A DNA stretch of 6,543 nucleotides from Methylomicrobium sp. GTDB lineage: Bacteria > Pseudomonadota > Gammaproteobacteria > Methylococcales > Methylomonadaceae. The position numbers were made by a program, and so were the translations under genes. Numbering within the stretch: the first letter of the stretch is position 1; each line of letters opens with the position of its first letter. This document shows positions 1-5,337 of the stretch, piece after piece. The notes beneath the pieces are model-generated. The model had not been told where the DNA came from. It saw nothing but the letters and a program-made list of their open reading frames with translations, and did not search any database. Location of the stretch: assembly GCA_007135635.1 (NCBI GenBank), contig SLIO01000323.1, positions 1 to 6,543 on the forward strand, read 5' to 3'.

Positions 1-99
1 ATTATTTATCAACTACTAATGAAAACAACATCAACATAGGCTCGCTCTGTATGCTAAAAACAACAATCCATTAAAACTCAGGCAAAGCTCAGGCCATTC

Positions 100-330
100 G
101 GTATTTATACCTTTCGCACTTCAAATTTCGGCAGTGCCTAAGGAAGCACCGGGTGCTTGGCAAAGAGCCTACATGGACGTATCCACGGCGTCCTTTGACG
201 CCCCCTTCGGCTACGCTCAGGAGAGCCCTGTCGAAGGGTGAAGGGTAGTTTGAGGCTTCACCAATCCGGTGAAAGTGTTGTAGACCCTTCATGCTTCGAC
301 TTGGCTCAGCACGAACGGTCTACAACACAT
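100..330. repeat. Composite palindromic repeat (REP/MITE-like)
   Basis: Four inverted repeats follow one another. AAGCACC/GGTGCTT is at 144-150 and 152-158. GGCGTC/GACGCC is at 187-192 and 197-202, a perfect 6-bp stem with a CTTT loop. CCCTTCG/CGAAGGG is at 203-209 and 232-238. A perfect 12-bp pair, GTGTTGTAGACC/GGTCTACAACAC, is at 275-286 and 317-328. The last two units share a motif: CTTCGACAGGGCTC on the minus strand (236-223) and CTTCGACTTGGCTC on the plus strand (294-307), 12 of 14 identical, so they look like inverted copies of one family. Interspersed repeats with a CTTCGAC...GGCTCAG core are common in gammaproteobacterial intergenic DNA. The outer limits are approximate and no transposase is present. 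Confidence 0.6.
275..328. repeat. Perfect 12-bp inverted repeat with 30-nt interior
   Basis: GTGTTGTAGACC (275-286) is the exact reverse complement of GGTCTACAACAC (317-328). The interior carries the CTTCGAC...GGCTCAGCACGAACGG core typical of interspersed palindromic repeats. A T-rich run begins 12 bases after the right arm (340-346), but the long loop and the distance argue against a normal intrinsic terminator. It is best read as the right-hand unit of the composite repeat. Confidence 0.6.
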
Positions 331-598
331 GTCAACCGCTTTTTTTAGGTTAAAAGCTTGCCATCCATGGCGAAATGACGGGCTTCCCTTAACTTAATGG
401 CGGTGTGTATTACTCGTCCATAAAAACCGCTTTAAACATCAGAAACTTTCGTTTTTTGCTTCATCTAATGGTCGCACCGGTTAAAGCCGCGTAAAATAGC
501 GCTCTATTGGAACCCTTCGCGAAAAGACATCCGATGACTTACCCTGTCTCAAAGCATTTTACTTCGCGCGGAAACGTCAAAACCAAATTAAACCAAAC

Positions 599-1693
599 AT
601 GACCACCATTCCTGACATAACGATTATCGGCGGCGGCATTATCGGCCTCTTGACCGCGCGTGAACTCACCATAGCCGGCGCCCGCGTCAGTATTCTGGAA
701 AAAAACGCTATCGGCCAAGAGTCTTCATGGGCCGGTGGTGGCATATTATTGCCTATTTATCCGTGGCGGCAGCCTAGCGCGATTTCCGACTTGGTTCGGC
801 ACAGCTTGGACATTTACCCCTCGCTCGCGTCAGCGCTGAAAATAGCGACCGGCATCGACCCCGAATGGAATGCGTGCGGCTTGTTTATCAGCCGCAACCC
901 CGATATCGAACAGGCTATCGATTGGTGCGATCGCTATAGCATCGATTATCGAACCGAGCAAACGCCGAGCTTGAATAACTTGAATTGCGACCTTTTCAAT
1001 CCACTCTGGCTGCCCGATATCGCTCATGCCCGCAATCCTCGCTTATTGAAGTCGGCCCGCCGGGATGCGGAAAACCGAAACGTCGAGTTGATCGAACATT
1101 GCGATGTGCAAAACGTCACCGTTAAAAACGGCAGAATCGTTTCGTTGACTACCAATCGAGGCGAGCGTCCGATTGGTCATCTGACGGTCTGTGCCGGCGC
1201 CTGGACGAAAACGCTATTCGAGCGTTTCTTTTCCGAATTCGCGGCACCTGAAATCCAACCCATCAAAGGGCAAATGCTGCTTTACGACGCGCCGCCCGAT
1301 CTCTTGCCCGGTATGATTCTCGAAAACGATCACTATTTGATTCCGCGTCTCGACGGTAAAGTACTGGCCGGCAGTAGCGTCGAGCATTGCGGCTTCGATA
1401 AATCGACCTCCGAAACTACTTACCGCCGACTGAAGTCCTTTGCCGAGCATTTATGCCCTGCATTGAAAACGGCGCCGATCATGACGCATTGGGCCGGCTT
1501 ACGCCCCGGCACCGAGCATGGCGTTCCTTATATTTTTCGGCATCCCGACCTTGACAATTTGAGCGTTAACGCCGGCCATTTTCGTAACGGCCTGGTCATG
1601 GCGCCGGCATCGGCTCGCTTGATGGCCGATTTGATTCTCGGAGAAACGCCGCTGATCGACTTGGAACCTTATAGCCTATTCGCCCCTCATTAA
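599..1693 (+). CDS. thiO: FAD-dependent glycine oxidase ThiO
   Basis: This 364-aa enzyme is predicted to oxidise glycine with O2 to iminoacetate (dehydroglycine) and H2O2, supplying the imine for the thiazole ring of thiamine in the cytoplasm. It belongs to the DAO flavoprotein family. An N-terminal dinucleotide-binding Rossmann motif, GGGIIG, lies at residues 11-16, with Glu34 closing the second strand for the ADP ribose. ESSWAGGGIL (41-50) is the glycine-oxidase flavin signature, and PIKGQML (221-227) and AGAW (199-202) are also family-typical. In WAGLRPGT (298-305), Arg302 matches the substrate-carboxylate arginine of Bacillus ThiO. GHFRNG (326-331) precedes the final FAD-contacting helix. 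Length is normal and no key residue is missing. The ATG has no clear Shine-Dalgarno sequence, but the GGG motif fixes the N-terminus close to it. No other thi gene is adjacent; the gene stands alone between repeat-rich gaps and converges on dmeF. Confidence 0.93.
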   Translation: MTTIPDITIIGGGIIGLLTARELTIAGARVSILEKNAIGQESSWAGGGILLPIYPWRQPSAISDLVRHSLDIYPSLASALKIATGIDPEWNACGLFISRNPDIEQAIDWCDRYSIDYRTEQTPSLNNLNCDLFNPLWLPDIAHARNPRLLKSARRDAENRNVELIEHCDVQNVTVKNGRIVSLTTNRGERPIGHLTVCAGAWTKTLFERFFSEFAAPEIQPIKGQMLLYDAPPDLLPGMILENDHYLIPRLDGKVLAGSSVEHCGFDKSTSETTYRRLKSFAEHLCPALKTAPIMTHWAGLRPGTEHGVPYIFRHPDLDNLSVNAGHFRNGLVMAPASARLMADLILGETPLIDLEPYSLFAPH

Positions 1694-1733
1694 GGCTATG
1701 TTCGCGTTAATAGTTGAAGTTATAGGACTTGGC

Positions 1734-1759
1734 AGGACGGGGTTTGACAACCCCGTCCT
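1734..1759 (+). terminator. Strong hairpin after thiO (REP unit / possible terminator)
   Basis: AGGACGGGGTT (1734-1744) pairs perfectly with AACCCCGTCCT (1749-1759) around a TGAC loop. This gives an 11-bp GC-rich stem 41 bases after the thiO stop. The following bases, AAACGTTTCG, are only weakly U-rich, so the structure could stop or stabilise transcripts without being a classic intrinsic terminator. It is also the first half of the paired repeat at 1734-1840. Confidence 0.5.
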
Positions 1760-1816
1760 AAACGTTTCGACCGTGACCGAAGCAAGCCTAAACGTTTAGG
1801 ACAAAACGAAACGTTG

Positions 1817-1840
1817 GGGGCGGGTTAAATAACCCGTCCC
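1817..1840 (-). terminator. Hairpin after dmeF (REP unit / possible terminator)
   Basis: Read on the minus strand, GGGACGGGTT and AACCCGCCCC form a 10-bp stem with one A-C mismatch and an ATTT loop, 42 bases past the dmeF stop codon. The bases that follow on that strand (AACGTTTCGTTTTG) are moderately T-rich. It may therefore end dmeF transcripts as well as being the second half of the paired repeat. Confidence 0.45.
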
Positions 1841-1882
1841 GCAGAAGAATTTAGGATTGTTATTCGAATTGAATGCGAAGCT

Positions 1883-2809
1883 TCATTGCGATGCCAAGCC
1901 CTGCACTTCGACCGTGATGTGTTTGATTCGGCGAAAATCGCCGAGCAAGGCTTTGTAATAGTCCGGAGGCTTCGGAAAACGAGTCGTCACGGCAACGATC
2001 GCGGCGTATTGGTTAGGGCCGATTTGCCAGACATGAAGATCGGAAACCCGATTATCCGAATCGTTTTCCAGCGTCATCTTGATCGCGGCCGTGTAATTTT
2101 CTTCGATACTGCCGTCCAGCAATATTGGCCCGGTTTTCTTCAACAAGGTCATCGACCAACGCAAGATGATCAATGCGCCCAAAATTCCCATCGCAGGATC
2201 CAGCCAATTCAATCCGTAATATTTTCCGCTCAGCAATGCGGCAATCGCTAAAACCGAGGTCAACGCATCGGCCAACACATGAAAAAACGCCGCCTCGAGA
2301 TTATGATCGTGGTGATGATCGTGCTCGTCGCCGTGCCCGTGATCATGCCGATCAATCAGTATTAGCGCGCACAGCAAGTTGATTAACAAGCCGATGCCGG
2401 CCACCACGATCGCTTCGTCGAAACGAATGGTTTGCGGATCGAACAAATATTTGACCGACTCCATCGCCATAACCGCGGCAACGACCGCCAACGTAACTGC
2501 GCTGGCAAAACCGCCCAACACACCGACCTTACCGGTTCCGAAGGAAAATCTGGGATTACGGGCGTTTTTTCTCGCATAACGATAGGCAAATACCGTGATC
2601 ATGAATGCCGCGACATGGGTACCCATGTGCCAACCGTCAGCCAATAAGGCCATCGAACCATAAAAGATTCCGGCCGTTATTTCGACTACCATGGTTACCG
2701 CAGTCAAAAAAAGTACAAAACTCGTCTTTTTCTCGGCTTTTTTATGCTGTTCGATATCTCGATGCAAATTGCAACTAAGTTTTGAATCCGCGTCGCGCAT
2801 ACGATACAT
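1883..2809 (-). CDS. dmeF: CDF-family Co/Ni efflux transporter, DmeF-like
   Basis: This 308-aa inner-membrane cation diffusion facilitator is predicted to export divalent metal, probably Co(II) and/or Ni(II) by analogy with DmeF, in exchange for protons. Six transmembrane helices are expected. TM1 begins near residue 31. TM2 carries LLADGWHMGTH (55-65), whose Asp58, His61 and His65 pattern is characteristic of DmeF. FGTGKVGVLGGF (90-101) follows in the TM2-TM3 loop. A His-rich loop (HDHGHGDEHDHHHDH, 155-169) separates TM4 from TM5, and TM5 carries HVLAD (177-181), giving the second HxxxD metal site. A cytoplasmic C-terminal domain (about 232-308, with DLHVWQIG at 257-264) completes a full-length protein. 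The first ATG has only GGA directly abutting it. A second ATG at 2800 (Met4) has GGA nine bases upstream and may be the true start. No DmeR/RcnR-type regulator gene is adjacent. Exact metal preference is inference. Confidence 0.92.
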   Translation of the reverse strand: MYRMRDADSKLSCNLHRDIEQHKKAEKKTSFVLFLTAVTMVVEITAGIFYGSMALLADGWHMGTHVAAFMITVFAYRYARKNARNPRFSFGTGKVGVLGGFASAVTLAVVAAVMAMESVKYLFDPQTIRFDEAIVVAGIGLLINLLCALILIDRHDHGHGDEHDHHHDHNLEAAFFHVLADALTSVLAIAALLSGKYYGLNWLDPAMGILGALIILRWSMTLLKKTGPILLDGSIEENYTAAIKMTLENDSDNRVSDLHVWQIGPNQYAAIVAVTTRFPKPPDYYKALLGDFRRIKHITVEVQGLASQ

Positions 2810-3182
2810 TCCGGCAATAAAACAATGAAATTGGCAATAACGTCCGCTATCCGCTTTAACCTAAAAAGCATTTCACCATGAGGAATAAGAAGTTAATTCA
2901 ATAACTTGTTATTTTTTGCATAGAACTTTCGTTCACCCAAGAGGTTAGCGGTAATGTTTAGGTGTTCTCTGGAAATATGCGCATCATGGTTAAAGGGTCC
3001 TATTTTCGGGACAGTTGAGAAGACATTTTGAAACCGTGCTTGTTGGAAGTCAATCACACAAAAGCAATAGGATTAGAACGAAGCGAGTGAGATACGAAAA
3101 GAGATGGGAGCGAATAACCAGGCTACTTTGATGCGTAGCCTGGTATTCCGATCAATTGGAAACGGAATTGAATGCCGCGCCT
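2810..3182. other. Intergenic region between dmeF and the lipoprotein gene
   Basis: These 373 bases hold no gene I can support. A 25-codon plus-strand reading frame at 2954 has a GAGG nine bases upstream but codes for nothing recognisable. The stretch must contain the minus-strand dmeF promoter, yet no good -35/-10 pair or RcnR-type G-tract operator is visible. The only clear structure is the hairpin at 3117-3144. Confidence 0.5.
3117..3144 (-). terminator. Hairpin terminator candidate after OmpA-like lipoprotein gene
   Basis: ACCAGGCTAC (3117-3126) and GTAGCCTGGT (3135-3144) form a perfect 10-bp stem with an 8-nt loop. It starts 38 bases past the stop of the minus-strand lipoprotein gene. 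The bases following on the minus strand (TATTCGC) contain only a short T-rich run, so efficient Rho-independent termination is plausible but not certain. Confidence 0.5.
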
Positions 3183-3878
3183 TTATTTCAGTTTAGGGCA
3201 GTCGACATATTCGGTATGTAATGTGCTGATTTTAACGACGCGGTGTTTCTGATTGGGACTGTTGTCAGGTCCATCCGCTTCGCCAACCGCAGATATCCGC
3301 AATTGATTCGGTCTGGCACCTGCTTGTCTCAGAAGATTCGCGATAGATGCCGCCCGACGCTCAGCTAGGCTTTTATTGCTAGCCGCGCTGCCGACTGTAT
3401 CGGTATAGGCCACGACATCGGCAGTTGCATTCGGGTGAGTTTGCAGATACTTACCTATCAGATTGATATCATGATGATTGGTATTGTAAGGCGTTGCGCT
3501 ACCGGTGCTAAAAAATGCGGCGGTTCTTTGAACTTGACCCGCCTTATCGTGGTTATCGCCATGAACCTCGGTTAACCAATTGCACATGGCTTTTTCCGAT
3601 TCCAGACGATGATTGGCCGCATCGCGAGCCGCATTCATCGCTTTTTGCCGCTGATCGATATTCCAATAATGGTCGTTTTGCCAATGTCCTAGTATGTGAT
3701 TGGCCTCTTCGAATCTTTCTTCCGCGGCTTCCCAATGGTACAGTGCTTGCCCTAAGTTTCCGGCTACGGCTGCATCCATTTCCGATTTTAAACCGGGAAT
3801 GTCTTTGGCAGGTGGGGTACAAGCCGTTAATGCCGGAGCCAATATAGCAAGCGACAGGTATACAAGTTTTCTGTTCAT
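3183..3878 (-). CDS. OmpA-domain outer-membrane lipoprotein
   Basis: This 231-aa protein probably anchors the outer membrane to peptidoglycan. A lipoprotein signal peptide covers residues 1-19, with lipobox LTAC (17-20) and lipidated Cys20. Residues about 28-107 are strongly helical and rich in Ala, Glu, His and Trp; I do not recognise a named domain with confidence. Residues about 121-218 form an OmpA C-terminal domain: AYTDTVGSAASNKSLAERRA (157-176) keeps Asp160 and Arg175, equivalent to the diaminopimelate-binding Asp271 and Arg286 of E. coli OmpA. VGEADGPDNSPNQKHRVVKI (198-217) is the terminal motif. Cys99 and Cys227 could form a disulfide. The ATG is supported by AAGAGGA with nine bases between GAGG and the start. 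The gene lies 73 bp downstream of the secreted-protein gene on the same strand, so co-transcription is possible. The cell-wall role follows from the family; a more specific role is unknown. Confidence 0.88.
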   Translation of the reverse strand: MNRKLVYLSLAILAPALTACTPPAKDIPGLKSEMDAAVAGNLGQALYHWEAAEERFEEANHILGHWQNDHYWNIDQRQKAMNAARDAANHRLESEKAMCNWLTEVHGDNHDKAGQVQRTAAFFSTGSATPYNTNHHDINLIGKYLQTHPNATADVVAYTDTVGSAASNKSLAERRAASIANLLRQAGARPNQLRISAVGEADGPDNSPNQKHRVVKISTLHTEYVDCPKLK

Positions 3879-3886
3879 GATTTTTA

Positions 3887-3893
3887 TCCTCTT
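3887..3893 (-). promoter_or_regulatory. Ribosome binding site of lipoprotein gene
   Basis: On the minus strand the sequence AAGAGGA precedes the ATG at 3878, with nine bases between the GAGG core and the start. It supports the chosen start, which also gives a well-formed lipoprotein signal peptide. Confidence 0.6.
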
Positions 3894-3929
3894 AAATCAA
3901 AAGCGATCCCTACCGGGAGATCAGTGGAG

Positions 3930-3952
3930 ATTCATTAATCCAAATAATGAAT
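3930..3952. repeat. AT-rich inverted repeat at stop of secreted-protein gene
   Basis: ATTCATTA (3930-3937) pairs with TAATGAAT (3945-3952) around a 7-base spacer, overlapping the last base of the upstream stop codon. The stem is AT-only apart from one G-C pair and has no clear poly-U, so it is a weak terminator at best. It could be an attenuating or RNA-processing site between the two envelope genes, or chance. Confidence 0.3.
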
Positions 3953-4365
3953 TATTCGCCGTCATCCAATGGACCGTACGTTGTCCAAAAACCCGGATAA
4001 TGGGCGCCGAAATAACGCGTATCTTCACTGAAGCGGTCCCACACATAAGGCGGAGTGATATAGTCTTTTGTAGGAATCGGCGAGGTAACTAGCTCGGCTA
4101 CACCAATGACCGTTCGGCTCACACCGTGACCCACGCCACGTAATAGCCCCCAACTCATGCCGAGAAATATATTGGAATCGCTGCTGATATTGACGATATT
4201 TTTTGGTATTTCAATCCATCCGGTAGTCGTGTTAAAAAACCCCTGACTCACCTTCTTAGTAAAACCGGATAAATACCCATGATCGTGATCATGGGCATAT
4301 CCCGGACTTGCTGTTACGAGTGTGCCGACTAACAGGCCGGCGGTGATTAATTTATTTTTATTCAT
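3952..4365 (-). CDS. Secreted exosortase-associated protein, TIGR04073-like
   Basis: This is a 137-aa exported protein. Residues 1-24 form a signal peptide (basic MNKNK, hydrophobic core, cleavage expected after GYA at 24). The mature part carries FFNTTTGWIEIPKNI (43-57), NIFLGMSWGLLRGVGHGVSRTVIGVAELVTSPIP (65-98) and a Tyr/Trp/Pro-rich tail. This succession of TGW-EIPK, G-WG-G and RT-G-E-T-P-P matches my knowledge of the TIGR04073 family of exosortase-system-associated proteins, whose function is unknown. The mature N-terminus would be HDHDHG, a His-rich start with His at position 3, suitable for an amino-terminal Cu/Ni site. A longer frame extends up to 4416, but the ATG at 4365 has a perfect GGAGG eight bases upstream and begins the signal peptide, so it is chosen. 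The OmpA-like lipoprotein gene follows 73 bp downstream. No exosortase or PEP-CTERM protein is visible in the window. Confidence 0.8.
   Translation of the reverse strand: MNKNKLITAGLLVGTLVTASPGYAHDHDHGYLSGFTKKVSQGFFNTTTGWIEIPKNIVNISSDSNIFLGMSWGLLRGVGHGVSRTVIGVAELVTSPIPTKDYITPPYVWDRFSEDTRYFGAHYPGFWTTYGPLDDGE
4276..4295. repeat. 20-bp near-perfect palindrome inside coding region
   Basis: CCCATGATC (4276-4284) and GATCATGGG (4287-4295) are exact reverse complements separated by GT. On the minus strand this encodes the His-Asp repeat just after the predicted signal-peptide cleavage site. Alternating CAT/CAC and GAT/GAC codons naturally create GATC-rich self-complementarity, so the palindrome may be a by-product of the HDHDH peptide rather than a site. 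Confidence 0.5.
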
Positions 4366-4373
4366 TGTAGATT

Positions 4374-4378
4374 CCTCC
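4374..4378 (-). promoter_or_regulatory. Ribosome binding site deciding the 4365 start
   Basis: A perfect GGAGG on the minus strand lies eight bases before the ATG at 4365. It settles the start of the secreted-protein gene at 4365 rather than at the upstream in-frame ATG (4416), which would put 17 uncharacteristic residues before the signal peptide. Confidence 0.75.
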
Positions 4379-4404
4379 CGAAACGTTAAAGGTATCAGGT
4401 CCAC

Positions 4405-4427
4405 TATAACAATCATTTGTTGTTATA
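4405..4427. promoter_or_regulatory. Dyad upstream of secreted-protein gene, possible operator
   Basis: TATAACAA (4405-4412) is the exact reverse complement of TTGTTATA (4420-4427), with a 7-base spacer, 40-62 bases upstream of the start codon. On the minus strand a TATAGT sequence resembling a -10 box (4408-4403) overlaps the proximal arm, so a regulator bound here could block or assist the promoter. No good -35 is evident and no regulator gene is nearby, so this is tentative. Confidence 0.3.
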
Positions 4428-4768
4428 ACTCCGACCCAAAGAGTTTTCACATGACCGAAAACAGCGCTAACAATTGGTTATTTGACTGCCAAACAGGCTA
4501 AAGCCTCCATACTTGAGTATCAAACAATTCTTCCTGCTGCTGTGCTCGGTTTGATGCAAAATTGATATTTAAATCGAAGGGACGCTAGCACTCCTTTATC
4601 CCTCGATAATCACAATAGCCTAAAGGTTGAATGTTGTCAAACCGGCACTCTGCCTGAATTCGTAGATTTTATAGCATTGTCCGCAAGTTAAAATAATGAA
4701 AGACTGAATGATACGCAAGCGACTCGATGCCATCTCTATCCAAACGCACAATCGAGTTAAGCGAATGA

Positions 4769-4801
4769 AAGCCGACCAAACTAAAACGACCTTTTCGGCT
4801 T
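4769..4801 (-). terminator. Weak hairpin after the membrane-protein gene
   Basis: AAGCCGA (4769-4775) and TCGGCTT (4795-4801) are inverted repeats 12 bases beyond the stop of the minus-strand membrane-protein gene. The 7-bp stem has a long 19-base loop and only a short TTTC tail on that strand. It is the only terminator-like structure at the end of this operon, but is weak. Confidence 0.3.
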
Positions 4802-4813
4802 AACATTTAGCCA

Positions 4814-5308
4814 CTATATCAGCACCATCAACAGAAAGGCGCCGCCATGCGTCACACTAAAATACACGACCGATAAAACAAATGCCCAAACAGGCGAGAT
4901 CAATAAAATACGCATGATCAAATAGGCAATAACCGCAACACCCCAGGCCATCAAGCCGAATAAGATATAGTAGCTCAACAAATCGTCGGTCGTCGTTAGC
5001 CACACGATCACCGGAAGACCCGCCGTAGCAATGATGTTCTCACAAACCAAAAAACTGGTCGCGGCCGATATAAACCCCGCGCTGGCATTTTTAAAATACA
5101 ACAATATTTCAACAAACAACAAAGTCAATCCTGTTTCCAGAATTGCTTCGATAAGCGCATCTAACGGATCGGTGATATTAGCCAGAATAAACAACTCGAT
5201 CAGTAAATAATAGTACAGATTTTTTTGAAAAAATCCCACAGAGCGAGGCAACTCTAGCGGACAATGCCTGAACCAGCACAACGGAACGTAGGCCTTTATA
5301 AGCTCCAT
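4814..5308 (-). CDS. Five-helix inner-membrane protein of unknown function
   Basis: This 164-aa integral membrane protein is not one I can name. A short N-terminus with VPLCWFRHCPLELPRS (8-23, two Cys and a Pro-rich amphipathic patch) precedes about five hydrophobic segments: near 31-46, 52-72, 78-104, 110-132 and 138-163. Charged residues inside or at the ends of the helices include Glu39, Glu54, Glu58, Glu67 and Glu90, unusual for a simple anchor. The frame can be extended to a TTG at 5332, but the ATG at 5308 has a perfect AGGAGG five bases upstream, so it is chosen. The gene starts 29 bp after the stop of the dynamin-like gene on the same strand, so the two are almost certainly one operon. 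A role together with that membrane-remodelling-type protein is inference. Confidence 0.8.
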   Translation of the reverse strand: MELIKAYVPLCWFRHCPLELPRSVGFFQKNLYYYLLIELFILANITDPLDALIEAILETGLTLLFVEILLYFKNASAGFISAATSFLVCENIIATAGLPVIVWLTTTDDLLSYYILFGLMAWGVAVIAYLIMRILLISPVWAFVLSVVYFSVTHGGAFLLMVLI

Positions 5309-5313
5309 TCCTT

Positions 5314-5319
5314 CCTCCT
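5314..5319 (-). promoter_or_regulatory. Strong ribosome binding site deciding the 5308 start
   Basis: AGGAGG on the minus strand, five bases before the ATG at 5308, is the strongest ribosome binding site in the window. It overlaps the codons of the longer TTG-start reading and therefore argues against that longer form. Confidence 0.75.
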
Positions 5320-5337
5320 GATTGTTATTCAAAAAAA

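Larger units (their letters stand above)
1..598. other. Intergenic region upstream of thiO
   Basis: No convincing gene lies in these 598 bases. The left 100 bases are AT-rich with no recognisable signal apart from a short tandem-like pair, CTCAGGC at 77-83 and again at 88-94. About 100-330 is a composite of palindromic repeats, listed separately. From 331 to 598 I find no ORF with a ribosome binding site, no convincing -35/-10 pair and no TPP riboswitch signature (no CUGAGA-type motif), although the downstream gene belongs to thiamine synthesis. The thiO promoter presumably lies in 331-598 but cannot be placed from sequence alone. Confidence 0.6.
1734..1840. repeat. Nested inverted repeats, BIME-like REP pair
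   Basis: Two related hairpins face each other. The first is AGGACGGGGTT/AACCCCGTCCT (1734-1759). The second is GGGGCGGGTT/AACCCGTCCC (1817-1840, loop AAAT, one G-U pair when read as plus-strand RNA). On its own strand each is followed by the same tail, AACGTTTCG (1761-1769 on plus, 1815-1807 on minus), so the tails form a perfect 9-bp inverted repeat. Between them is a perfect 14-bp palindrome, CCTAAACGTTTAGG (1787-1800). GTCCTAAACGTTT also occurs inverted at 1755-1767 and 1802-1790. Two REP-like units in opposite orientation is the arrangement known as a BIME in enterobacteria. It sits between two convergent genes, the usual place for such elements. Confidence 0.6.
4366..4813. other. Intergenic region with upstream dyad
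   Basis: No supported gene lies in these 448 bases. The right end near 4769-4801 carries a weak inverted repeat, the left end carries the ribosome binding site and dyad of the secreted-protein gene, and the middle (4440-4760) shows nothing recognisable. A 31-codon plus-strand frame (4708-4803) encodes a basic peptide but has no ribosome binding site. Confidence 0.5.

Noticed and set aside
89..292. 67-codon open frame on the minus strand
   Set aside because: It runs through the composite palindromic repeat, matches no recognised protein and has no independent support; it is probably a by-product of the repeat.
330..335. Minus-strand TTGACA resembling a -35 box
   Set aside because: No -10-like sequence at 16-18 bp spacing, and no minus-strand gene downstream apart from the repeat-derived frame.
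331..598. Possible TPP riboswitch upstream of thiO
   Set aside because: No CUGAGA-type core or matching helices were found by eye; only a covariance search could overturn this.
2900..2917. AATAAC/GTTATT followed by a T run, terminator-like
   Set aside because: The 2-base loop cannot fold as drawn, the stem is AT-rich, and no plus-strand gene ends here.
2954..3031. 25-codon plus-strand frame with GAGG nine bases upstream
   Set aside because: Very short, no recognisable product, and a single weak ribosome binding site occurs by chance in a gap of this size.
4366..4416. N-terminal extension of the secreted protein to the ATG at 4416
   Set aside because: It has no ribosome binding site, whereas the ATG at 4365 has a perfect GGAGG and starts a proper signal peptide.
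4708..4803. 31-codon plus-strand frame encoding a basic peptide
   Set aside because: No Shine-Dalgarno sequence and no recognisable similarity; its end overlaps a weak hairpin of the opposite operon.
5309..5332. TTG start at 5332 for the five-helix membrane protein
   Set aside because: The extension is made of the AGGAGG ribosome binding site of the internal ATG, which is clearly the real start.
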